Of a stretch of 7,036 nt of DNA, positions 1 to 5,956 are shown one piece after another (position 1 is the stretch's first letter; the number at the start of each line of letters is the position of its first letter). The notes beneath the pieces are model-generated. The model made no database searches, was not told the DNA's origin, and saw only the letters and a program-made list of their open reading frames with translations. This stretch comes from a candidate division TM6 bacterium UASB124 (GTDB lineage: Bacteria; Babelota; Babeliae; Babelales; RVW-14): positions 1 to 7,036 of the forward strand of contig CAMBZK010000056.1 of the NCBI GenBank assembly GCA_945872225.1, in the 5' to 3' direction. The position numbers were made by a program, and so were the translations under genes.

Positions 1-293
1 AAAATGATGCCCTGCCCCTCTAAAAATTGTTGAAATGACCTGAGGCATGAGAGTTTGCGTGCCAGAGAAGTTTTGGTAATTTTTTTATAAAAGAGCGCAA
101 CAATGTAGCGTCGGACAATGCTATCAAAGCTATGCTTGAGCCGTGGCTCACGCACATCAGCCTGCTGCCAAAAATCAAACAGCTGCTTCAGGTCACTTTC
201 GTAAGCCCGCAGTGTGTGCTTTGAACAGTTCTTTTCTACCTCAAGAAAGGCTAAAAAGTCTTTAATTTTGACAGATAAACTCGATTGATCCAC
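1..293 (-). CDS. xerC: XerC-like tyrosine recombinase, N-terminal fragment (cut by window edge)
   Basis: Reading the minus strand from a GTG at 293-291 gives 97 codons that stay open to base 1. Residues 11-45 (motif CSKHTLRAYESDLKQLFDFW at 23-42) and SLARKLSCLRSFQQFL at 76-91 match the SAM-like core-binding N-terminal domain of XerC/XerD site-specific recombinases. The second motif is closer to XerC (SLALRLSALRSF in E. coli) than to XerD. The family resolves chromosome dimers at dif sites next to the septum. The catalytic domain (R-H-R-Y) lies outside the window, so activity cannot be judged. The start is tightly bounded: a TAA at 308-306 lies in frame four codons upstream, and GTG is the first usable start after it. 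The Shine-Dalgarno is weak (AAGCGAG at about 308-302). The gene is divergent from nth. An integrase of a mobile element is an alternative, but the N-terminus looks housekeeping. Confidence 0.82.
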   Translation of the reverse strand, partial: MDQSSLSVKIKDFLAFLEVEKNCSKHTLRAYESDLKQLFDFWQQADVREPRLKHSFDSIVRRYIVALFYKKITKTSLARKLSCLRSFQQFLEGQGII

Positions 294-320
294 AATGTGA
301 CTCGCTTAGCAAAAAACCTG

Positions 321-347
321 ATGCCAGTGTTGCTGGTATGTTATACA
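321..347. promoter_or_regulatory. Divergent promoter region with dyad between xerC-like gene and nth
   Basis: The 91-bp gap between the two divergent starts holds an imperfect dyad, ATGCCAG (321-327) and CTGGTAT (333-339), with a 5-nt centre and one G-T pair. It is followed directly by an extended -10-like TG-T-TATACA (TG at 339-340, hexamer 342-347) facing nth. On the other strand TATAAC (345-340) overlaps it and faces the recombinase gene. Neither has a good -35 hexamer, so both promoter calls are weak. The dyad lies where a regulator could affect both directions. Confidence 0.3.
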
Positions 348-384
348 AAAAACAATCAGCTTATAAATAGGTCAGAATGATAGC

Positions 385-1035
385 ATGGATATTGATAAAT
401 TAATTTGTACGCTAAAAAAAAGCACTGCACTTTTTACACCACCGTTGATTGATATCATTGTTGCCGAGTGTGGCCATGATCCATTTTTAATACTGATTGC
501 ATGTTTACTCAGTTTGAGAGCAAAAGATACAACAACTATCCATGTTTGTCGCGTTTTATTTGGCACCATACGGACGCCGGCGCAGCTCTGTGCAATGGAT
601 AGGCATGAGCTAGAAGTGATTGTTTTTAAAACAGGGTTTTATAAAAATAAGGCTGAGGTTTTACAAAGCGTGAGCGCAGAGCTCTTGGCGCGCTTTGCAG
701 GGAAAGTACCTGATACTTATGATGAGCTAATCAGCATAAAAGGTATTGGGCCGAAAACAGCTAATCTTGTTTTAGGGTCTGGTTTTAATAAGCCTGCAAT
801 TTGTGTTGATACGCACGTGCATCGTATTTCTAATCGGCTAGGGCTTATCAAAACAGCCACGGTAGAAGAGACCGAACGGGCTCTGAAGGCTGTACTGCCT
901 CAAAAACATTGGATTACGTGGAATAATGTTTTAGTGATGTGGGGGCAAAACATCTGTGTGCCCATTTCGCCAAAATGTTCTCAGTGTCCCATTGCCGACC
1001 AGTGCAAGCGGGTTGGTGTTGGTAAGCATCGGTAA
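385..1035 (+). CDS. nth: Endonuclease III (DNA glycosylase/AP lyase)
   Basis: 216 residues, the usual length of bacterial Nth (211 in E. coli). The enzyme removes oxidised pyrimidines and cleaves the abasic site in base-excision repair. The helix-hairpin-helix is at about 114-130 (IKGIGPKTANLVL) with catalytic Lys124. The catalytic Asp142 is in VDTHVHR. The C-terminal [4Fe-4S] loop has Cys191, Cys198, Cys201 and Cys207 with the canonical C-x6-C-x2-C-x5-C spacing. Residues 41-49 read LLSLRAKDT rather than the E. coli LLSAQTTD; this SLR-type variant occurs in other lineages of the family. The ATG is the first in frame after a TAA at 364-366. The Shine-Dalgarno is poor (AGGT at 369-372, 12 nt away). 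The gene appears monocistronic: it is divergent from the recombinase gene and closed by the terminator at 1050-1082. No key residue is missing. Confidence 0.96.
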   Translation: MDIDKLICTLKKSTALFTPPLIDIIVAECGHDPFLILIACLLSLRAKDTTTIHVCRVLFGTIRTPAQLCAMDRHELEVIVFKTGFYKNKAEVLQSVSAELLARFAGKVPDTYDELISIKGIGPKTANLVLGSGFNKPAICVDTHVHRISNRLGLIKTATVEETERALKAVLPQKHWITWNNVLVMWGQNICVPISPKCSQCPIADQCKRVGVGKHR

Positions 1036-1049
1036 AAATATGGGCAATA

Positions 1050-1082
1050 AAAAAGACCTCGATTTTTTGTCGAGGTCTTTTT
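1050..1082. terminator. Bidirectional intrinsic terminator
   Basis: A perfect 13-bp stem, AAAAAGACCTCGA (1050-1062) with TCGAGGTCTTTTT (1070-1082), and a 7-nt loop TTTTTTG. The A-tract on the left and T-tract on the right make it work in both directions. It sits between the converging nth stop (1035) and the stop of the minus-strand gene (1106), so it probably ends both transcripts. Confidence 0.93.
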
Positions 1083-1105
1083 ATATTCTTAAAAACTAAA
1101 GGAGC

Positions 1106-1696
1106 TTAGCTAGCAACTTCATTAGTTACTGCTTCAGCAACGTTGTTTGCAACGACAGCTACTTCTGTTGCAACATCGTTTGCCACAACGGTAGCAACAT
1201 CAGCTGTTTTTGAGCAAGCAGTTCTGATGTAGCCATCTTTTTGAGCAAGGTCAATAAGCACAACAACAAGAGCAGCAGCAGCAACAGCGGCACCGATAAC
1301 TACTGGTTTGTTGTTTTGTGCATAAGTAACTGACTTGTCAAAGCCTTCTTTAATATTGCCAGCAACACAACGTGCTTTTTCGTCACATGCTGCGTATGCG
1401 TTAAAGCCAGGAGCCTTAGCAGCGGCTAAATAGCCAGCATCTTTGTCATAGGCTTTGTAGGCGAAATAGCCATAAGTAGTAAGAGCAGCAACAGCTGATA
1501 CAGCTGCAGCTACCTTGATAGGATTTGCTTTAACCCAGTTAAGCAAGCCAGCTTTGGTTTCTGTGTCTTCTTGTGCGATGATTGCTTCAAGCTCAGTAGC
1601 ACTAACTACTTCAGGAGCATTAACGGTTGCTTCAGTAGCAGCTGAAACGTTGCTGATGCCAAGCGCAAGCAACAATGCTAATACGAAGTTTTTCAT
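1106..1696 (-). CDS. Small exported or membrane protein of unknown function, Ala/Val-rich
   Basis: 196 residues; I do not recognise the family. The N-terminus is a clear Sec signal peptide: Lys2, hydrophobic core about 4-14, and likely signal peptidase I cleavage after NVSA (residue 19). Two further hydrophobic stretches, about 59-82 and 131-150, could be membrane spans. They look like copies of one module: P59 or P131 followed by a small-residue run ending AAL or AAAAL, then KDAGY (85-89) or KDGY (153-156). The tail 170-191 has two 11-residue repeats (VVANDVATEVA, VVANNVAEAVT), probably an amphipathic helix. Cysteines are at 104, 110 and 161, all in the predicted exported part. The ATG has a good Shine-Dalgarno (AAAAGGA, 1710-1704). 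Transcription probably comes through the structured region at 1746-1839. An envelope or secreted role is inferred from export only. Confidence 0.85.
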   Translation of the reverse strand: MKNFVLALLLALGISNVSAATEATVNAPEVVSATELEAIIAQEDTETKAGLLNWVKANPIKVAAAVSAVAALTTYGYFAYKAYDKDAGYLAAAKAPGFNAYAACDEKARCVAGNIKEGFDKSVTYAQNNKPVVIGAAVAAAALVVVLIDLAQKDGYIRTACSKTADVATVVANDVATEVAVVANNVAEAVTNEVAS

Positions 1697-1745
1697 GAAA
1701 TTATCCTTTTCGATAAGTTATACTTAGCTCGTTTGCAAAAGACCT

Positions 1746-1839
1746 AGGGCTCGCGATTTCCCGCAGCCTTGTGCAAGCAAGCTTACACCCTGTAGCCCAC
1801 CCAAAACCTTTTTGAGTTGGATAGCAAGATTTCTCTTGC
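1746..1839 (-). promoter_or_regulatory. Structured 5' leader or small RNA: four consecutive hairpins
   Basis: Read on the minus strand, 94 nt fold almost completely into four hairpins. H1 (1839-1824): GCAAGA-GAAA-TCTTGC, a GNRA loop. H2 (1820-1796): stem of CTCAAAA with TTTTGGG around a 3-nt loop, extended outward past one mismatch. H3 (1788-1771): GTGTAAG-CTTG-CTTGCAC, a CUUG loop closed by G-C, with one G-U pair. H4 (1770-1746): GGCTGCGG-GAAA-TCGCGAGCC, a GNRA loop, one bulge and one G-U pair. G-U pairs in H3 and H4 become mismatches on the plus strand, and the tetraloops are stable only in minus sense, so the minus strand is probably the RNA. It lies 50-143 nt upstream of the ATG of the 1106-1696 gene. 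H4 is followed by TCTTTT (1742-1737) after a 5-nt gap, so it might also end a separate short RNA. I do not recognise a known RNA family. Confidence 0.42.
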
Positions 1840-1845
1840 ATGATC

Positions 1846-1876
1846 ATCATAGTAACAAACGGCATTCAAAAATCAA
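1846..1876 (-). promoter_or_regulatory. Candidate promoter for the structured leader and the 1106-1696 gene
   Basis: On the minus strand TTGATT (1876-1871) and TATGAT (1851-1846) are separated by 19 nt. The -10 matches consensus at 5 of 6 positions and the -35 at 4 of 6, but the spacer is longer than ideal. Initiation about 7 nt downstream would begin near 1839, the first base of hairpin H1. A second -10-like TATAAC (1722-1717) lies nearer the gene, inside a TAAGT-TAT-ACTTA dyad (1714-1726). It has no -35 and would start transcription on the Shine-Dalgarno itself, so it is less likely. Confidence 0.3.
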
Positions 1877-1953
1877 GCTCTTTTAGCCATTAACAAAAAA
1901 GCAAAAAATGCACGTAGAGCTAGCCTGGCGATCATTTAATGCTTAACTGTAAA

Positions 1954-1959
1954 TATAAT
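1954..1959 (+). promoter_or_regulatory. Consensus -10 element upstream of the acyl-ligase/acyltransferase fusion
   Basis: TATAAT is a perfect -10 hexamer. No recognisable -35 sits 15-18 bp upstream (bases around 1930-1937 read GATCATTT), and there is no extended TG, so it may need an activator. Predicted initiation near 1966 gives a leader of about 63 nt to the GTG at 2029. The start would fall directly beside the palindrome at 1967-1980. Confidence 0.5.
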
Positions 1960-1966
1960 AACGGCT

Positions 1967-1980
1967 TGTTTAGCTAAACA
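1967..1980. promoter_or_regulatory. Perfect 14-bp palindrome at the predicted transcription start (putative operator)
   Basis: TGTTTAGCTAAACA is identical on both strands. It begins 7 bp after the TATAAT box, so a dimeric repressor bound here would block initiation. It lies in the intergenic gap and is AT-rich apart from the central AGCT. No second copy of the full sequence is visible in the window. The regulator is unknown; a lipid-responsive one would suit the downstream gene, but that is a guess. Confidence 0.45.
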
Positions 1981-2014
1981 CTTTATTTTAATACAGCAAC
2001 ACCGTACATTCAAA

Positions 2015-2023
2015 AAAAAGGAG
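2015..2023 (+). promoter_or_regulatory. Strong Shine-Dalgarno that fixes a GTG start
   Basis: AAAAAGGAG ends 5 nt before the GTG at 2029-2031. The spacing and complementarity are close to ideal and support GTG as the start of the fusion gene rather than any later ATG. Confidence 0.8.
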
Positions 2024-2028
2024 CTTCT

Positions 2029-4500
2029 GTGTTACTAACTGACCTTTTAATTTCAAGTGCATCTTCTTATGCTGGTAGGCCAGCGCTTGTTATGCGTATG
2101 GGTTACCGTACCACGGTACTAACCTATGCGCAAGTTTTTGAGCATGCTGTCAAAATTGCCCGGTTTCTAGCTGATGCTGGGGTTTCCCACGGTGATTGCG
2201 TTTTGCTTTGCGCGCCGAACTCTCCCTGGTGGGTTTGTGCTTGGTGGGCCTGTTTGCTCCTGGGTGTACGAGTCGTGCCTCTGGCACCAGAAAATACCTT
2301 GCCCATGCTGCAAAAAATTCTTGAACAGACCCAGGCCAAAGTGTTTTTACGCGGTCTTTCGGTAAAGCACGATCTTGGCATTACAACCATTATTGTTGAG
2401 CAGCTGCCTTTTTTGACCGAAAAAACCAAGCCGTTTGATCTAACAATGGTACGCAATCGGCCCTTTGATTGTGCTGAAATTATGTACACGTCGGGGACAA
2501 CGGGTGACCCAAAAGGGGTAATGCTAACCCATGAAAACATTATGAGCACCCTCCAGGCTTTGCAGCAGCTTCTTCAGCTTAACGGGGCACGGGAGCGGAT
2601 GCTTTCTATCTTGCCGCTGAGCCATATGTTTGAACAAGTTATAGGGCTCTTGCTGCCTTACAGCATTGGTGCGCAGGTTGTTTATGCTCACTCTCATGGG
2701 GCAATTCGTGAGCTATTGCAAGCTCACCACATAACGAAAATTATAGCAGTTCCAGAATTTTTAAAACTGATGGCGGCTAACTTATACGGGGCTGTCGAGC
2801 AAAAACATGCGACAAGGCTTTTTAAAAAATTACTGGCCTGTGCCAACCGCATTCCGTCAATGCGCCTGCGTCGGTTGCTATTTGCGCCGTTACATCGGCG
2901 GCTTGGTGGTCGCTTAGATTGTATTGCCAGTGGCGGGGCTCCGCTAGATCATGATCTAGAAATCTTTTGGGATATGCTTGGTATTTCGATTATGCAAGGG
3001 TACGGGCTTACTGAAACAGCTCCCGTTGTAGCAACAAATGTTTGGCATGCGCATAAATTTGGATCCGTTGGCAAGCCCCTCAAGCACGTACAGGTACACA
3101 TTGCCGATGATGGGGAGATCTTAATTAAAGGCCCCAATGTTTTTGTCGGCTACTTTAAAAATCCTGAAAAAACAACGGAGTGCTTTTCAGCGGATGGTTT
3201 TTTTAAAACAGGGGATATTGGCCATCTTGATAGTGATGGATACCTTTTTTTAAAAGGCAGAAAAAAATACATGATTTTAAGTGCTGGCGGGCAAAATGTT
3301 TTTCCCGAAGATATAGAAACGGCGCTTAACTTGCAGCCAGCAGTAAAAGATAGTTGTGTTGTTGGCTTGGAGGGGGACTCTGGGCAGGTTGCTATTCACG
3401 CGGTGATACTTCTTAAAGATGCTGCGGTTGCCCCTGATCAAATGATACAGCAAGTAAACGATCAGCTTGCTAGTTATCAGCGGATTACTGGTTGGACGGT
3501 GTGGCCAGAAGATGATTTTCCCCGTTCCATCACCAGAAAAGTGAAGCGTGATGCGGTCCTACAGGTCTTAAAATCAAAAAATACCGAAGCTGATAACCGG
3601 CCAGTTGGTGGCGAAATAACCGCTTTAATGCGCTTAGTTGCCCAGGTGGCAGGGGTTGCTGTGCAGTCACTGCAACCAGAACATTCACTAGTAAACGATT
3701 TAAAATTTGATTCGCTTATGCGCGTCGAGCTGGTGACATCTATAGAGGAAACACTGCACATTACGATCGATGAATCAGCAATTGTTGCAACCACGACCAT
3801 TAAAGATTTAGAATCCTTAATACGATGTCCAAGCGTAGTTAAAAAATTGCCAATGGTGGCGAGGTGGCCACGTTCATGGTGGGCACGACAGATCAGACGA
3901 GGGTTGCAGGGGGGCCTGCGTATCACAACCAGGTGGCTTTTTAAGCTGAGGGTTGAGGGGGAAGAGCACCTTGCTCAGGTACGGCGGCCGGTCGTTTTCA
4001 TGCCAAACCACGTGTCATTAATTGACCCGTTGTTGGTTACGGCCGCTCTGCCGGCGGTGCTAGCAGAAAGCAACTCGTTTGCTGCCGGCTATGACATGCT
4101 CTATGGGGTTTACTGGTGGGCAGCAACATTTTTAGAACTTAGTTTTAATGCGTTTCCATTTCCACGCCAGGAGGGCGATCACATCAGTGCTGGGCTAAAA
4201 AATGTTGGAACGCTGCTTGATGCTGGTTGCTCAGTAACACTCTTTCCAGAAGGGCAGTTGAGTATTGATGGCAAATTACAACCATTGAAAAAGGGTGCCG
4301 GGCTTATTGCTCAGATCATGAATGCACCGATTATTCCGATTAAAATTATTGGTCTTGAGGAGCTTGTGCCCTACGATAAGCTTATCCCGCGCAAGCGTGG
4401 GCAAGTCACAGTGCGCTTTGGCAAACCAGTGTATATATCGCCGCTGCTTTCGGCGGAGGAGGCCCTGGCTCAATTGACCAAGGCCATGGAAAACGTATAA
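2029..4500 (+). CDS. Trifunctional acyl-AMP ligase / acyl carrier protein / PlsC-type acyltransferase (Aas-like, reversed order)
   Basis: 823 residues, GTG start. Domain 1 (about 1-515) is an ANL adenylating enzyme of the long-chain acyl-CoA/acyl-ACP ligase type. It shows the P-loop YTSGTTGDPKGV (153-164), LPLSHMFE (195-202), YGLTET (325-330), TGD (394-396), Arg411 and the A10 lysine Lys504 in ITRKVKR. Domain 2 (about 525-600) is an acyl carrier domain with Ser562 in KFDSL as the phosphopantetheine site. Domain 3 (about 620-823) is a lysophospholipid-type acyltransferase with HX4D (His661-Asp666), FPR (711-713), FPEG (739-742) and APIIPIKI (766-773). A basic, Trp-rich segment (612-640) precedes it and may bind membrane. 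The inferred role is to activate fatty acids, load the tethered carrier and acylate a lyso- or glycerolipid at the inner membrane. E. coli Aas has the opposite order and uses free ACP. All core motifs appear intact. The chain length and acceptor cannot be read from sequence. Confidence 0.93.
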   Translation: MLLTDLLISSASSYAGRPALVMRMGYRTTVLTYAQVFEHAVKIARFLADAGVSHGDCVLLCAPNSPWWVCAWWACLLLGVRVVPLAPENTLPMLQKILEQTQAKVFLRGLSVKHDLGITTIIVEQLPFLTEKTKPFDLTMVRNRPFDCAEIMYTSGTTGDPKGVMLTHENIMSTLQALQQLLQLNGARERMLSILPLSHMFEQVIGLLLPYSIGAQVVYAHSHGAIRELLQAHHITKIIAVPEFLKLMAANLYGAVEQKHATRLFKKLLACANRIPSMRLRRLLFAPLHRRLGGRLDCIASGGAPLDHDLEIFWDMLGISIMQGYGLTETAPVVATNVWHAHKFGSVGKPLKHVQVHIADDGEILIKGPNVFVGYFKNPEKTTECFSADGFFKTGDIGHLDSDGYLFLKGRKKYMILSAGGQNVFPEDIETALNLQPAVKDSCVVGLEGDSGQVAIHAVILLKDAAVAPDQMIQQVNDQLASYQRITGWTVWPEDDFPRSITRKVKRDAVLQVLKSKNTEADNRPVGGEITALMRLVAQVAGVAVQSLQPEHSLVNDLKFDSLMRVELVTSIEETLHITIDESAIVATTTIKDLESLIRCPSVVKKLPMVARWPRSWWARQIRRGLQGGLRITTRWLFKLRVEGEEHLAQVRRPVVFMPNHVSLIDPLLVTAALPAVLAESNSFAAGYDMLYGVYWWAATFLELSFNAFPFPRQEGDHISAGLKNVGTLLDAGCSVTLFPEGQLSIDGKLQPLKKGAGLIAQIMNAPIIPIKIIGLEELVPYDKLIPRKRGQVTVRFGKPVYISPLLSAEEALAQLTKAMENV

Positions 4501-4508
4501 ACGATTAT

Positions 4509-5894
4509 TTAAAAATCAGCGTGCTTTGGGCTGCGAGGGAATGGGATGACATCGCGGATGTTTTCCATGCCGGTTGCAAAAAGCACCAAGCGTTCTAAGC
4601 CAAGGCCAAAGCCAGCGTGAGGGACGCTGCCGAACTTACGCAGTTCCAAATACCACCAATACTCTTCAGGCTTAAGGTTCATGGCCATCATCCGTCGTTC
4701 GAGCACATCAAGACGGTCTTCACGCTGCGCGCCGCCGATAATTTCACCAACCGAAGGGACCAAGACGTCCATAGCGGCAACGGTTTTTTCGTCGTCATTC
4801 ATGCGCATGTAAAATGCTTTGATCTCAGCGGGGTAATTGATGAGGATTACTGGTTTTTTAAAATATTCTTCAGCTAAATAGCGCTCATGCTCTGACTGCA
4901 AATCGATGCCCCATGAAACAGGATATTGAAATTTCTTGGGGGCTTTTTGCAGAATTTCCACAGCGTCGGTGTAAGGCAGCTGCTCAAAAGGCGTTCTGAT
5001 GACGTGCTCAAGCTTGCTGATGACTCCTTTTTCAATGAATTCATTAAAAAACTTCATGTCATCAGGGCAATGGTTGAGTAAATAGCTCAGGCAGTGTTTT
5101 AAATAGCTTTCAGCAAGGGCCATGTTGTCGTGCAAATCAGCAAAGGCCATTTCAGGCTCGATCATCCAAAATTCTGCCAAGTGGCGCGAGGTGTTAGAAT
5201 TTTCTGCTCTGAAGGTGGGTCCGAAGGTGTAAATGTCAGACAGTGCACACGCGTACGCTTCGCCATTGAGCTGGCCAGACACGGTTAAGAATGCTGGCTT
5301 GCCAAAAAAGTCTTGTGAGAAATCAACATGGTTTTGGGGCGTTTTAGGAACTTGGTTGAGTGGGAGCGTGGTGACCTGAAACATTTGTCCAGCGCCTTCG
5401 CAATCTGATGCGGTAATGATTGGCGTGTGCAGGTATAAAAAGCCGCGCTCTTGAAAAAAGGTGTGGGTTGCGAAAGAGAGTGCGTTGCGAGCGCGAGCTA
5501 CAGCGCCAATGGTGTTGGTGCGTGCGCGCAAGTGTCCTATGTCGCGTAAGAATTCAAAGGAGTGCTGTTTCTTTTGCAGGGGGTAGATCTCAGCATCGCA
5601 CAGACCAATAACGGTTATTGAGTTTACCGCAAGCTCGAACTGTTGCCCTTTGCCCATGCTTTTGATTAAGGTGCCGGTTGCTGAAATAGATGTTCCGGTC
5701 GTGAGTTTAGGGAGCGTTTCATCATAGGTAGCGTGTGTTGCCTGGAACACCAGTTGTAGTCCGTGGAAGGTGGAGCCATCATTAACGGCAATGAAGGAAA
5801 ACTCTTTTTGGCTACGGACTGACCTCACCCACCCTTTAACGGTGACCGTTGTGTCGATACAAGCAGGTGTCAGGTTTTTAATTTTAGTACGCAT
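4509..5894 (-). CDS. asnS: Asparaginyl-tRNA synthetase
   Basis: 461 residues, close to E. coli AsnRS (466). This class IIb aminoacyl-tRNA synthetase charges tRNA-Asn with asparagine in the cytoplasm. The OB-fold anticodon-binding domain spans about 15-97 (KGWVRSVRSQKEFSFIAVND). The motif 1 region lies around 145-162 (ERGFLYLHTPIITASD), followed by CEGAGQMF (165-172). Motif 2 is FRAENSNTSRHLAEFWMIEPE (228-248). Motif 3 is GFGLGLERL (428-436). The NTSRHLAEFWMIEPE sequence separates AsnRS from AspRS, which has a Q-P-E-F-T type motif 2. The ATG has a good Shine-Dalgarno (AAAAGG, 6 nt away). The gene has its own promoter at 5936-5963 and an inverted repeat covering its start. Its stop is 8 bp from that of the convergent fusion gene, with no visible terminator between. 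A direct AsnRS suggests the cell does not rely only on the Asp-tRNA amidation route. Confidence 0.97.
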   Translation of the reverse strand: MRTKIKNLTPACIDTTVTVKGWVRSVRSQKEFSFIAVNDGSTFHGLQLVFQATHATYDETLPKLTTGTSISATGTLIKSMGKGQQFELAVNSITVIGLCDAEIYPLQKKQHSFEFLRDIGHLRARTNTIGAVARARNALSFATHTFFQERGFLYLHTPIITASDCEGAGQMFQVTTLPLNQVPKTPQNHVDFSQDFFGKPAFLTVSGQLNGEAYACALSDIYTFGPTFRAENSNTSRHLAEFWMIEPEMAFADLHDNMALAESYLKHCLSYLLNHCPDDMKFFNEFIEKGVISKLEHVIRTPFEQLPYTDAVEILQKAPKKFQYPVSWGIDLQSEHERYLAEEYFKKPVILINYPAEIKAFYMRMNDDEKTVAAMDVLVPSVGEIIGGAQREDRLDVLERRMMAMNLKPEEYWWYLELRKFGSVPHAGFGLGLERLVLFATGMENIRDVIPFPRSPKHADF

Positions 5895-5956
5895 GGGCTA
5901 CCTTTTGCAGTTATGGAATGCGAAAAACACTCTCCATTTTACGCTAGGTAGCCCAT
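5893..5956. repeat. 11-bp inverted repeat spanning the asnS promoter and start
   Basis: ATGGGCTACCT (5893-5903) is the exact reverse complement of AGGTAGCCCAT (5946-5956), with 42 nt between. In the minus-strand transcript the downstream arm covers the last GG of the Shine-Dalgarno and the first two bases of the ATG. The upstream arm lies in the spacer between the -35 and -10 hexamers. A transcript from the local promoter (start near 5929) would lack the upstream arm, so only read-through RNA from further upstream could fold and mask the start. Confidence 0.7.

Noticed and set aside
1098..1104. AAAGGAG resembling a plus-strand Shine-Dalgarno
   Set aside because: No start codon with an open frame follows at suitable spacing. 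It lies just outside the 3' end of a minus-strand gene, beyond a terminator.
1515..1727. 70-codon plus-strand frame overlapping the signal peptide region of the 1106-1696 gene
   Set aside because: It is antisense to a gene with a good Shine-Dalgarno and signal peptide, and has no ribosome-binding site of its own.
1730..1850. Possible tRNA, SRP RNA, 6S RNA or tmRNA in the intergenic gap
   Set aside because: None of the diagnostic sequences is present: no T-loop or CCA acceptor, no SRP GGAA-loop domain and no tmRNA ends. Only an unnamed set of hairpins can be supported.
3477..3926. 149-codon open frame on the minus strand (also 2124-2549)
   Set aside because: Both lie antisense within the fusion gene, which has continuous domain motifs over the same DNA. 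The predicted peptides show no domain and have shadow-frame composition.
4460..4486. Hairpin-like GGCC...GGCC near the end of the fusion gene as a terminator
   Set aside because: The stem is interrupted by mismatches and no T-tract follows. It is explained by coding sequence.
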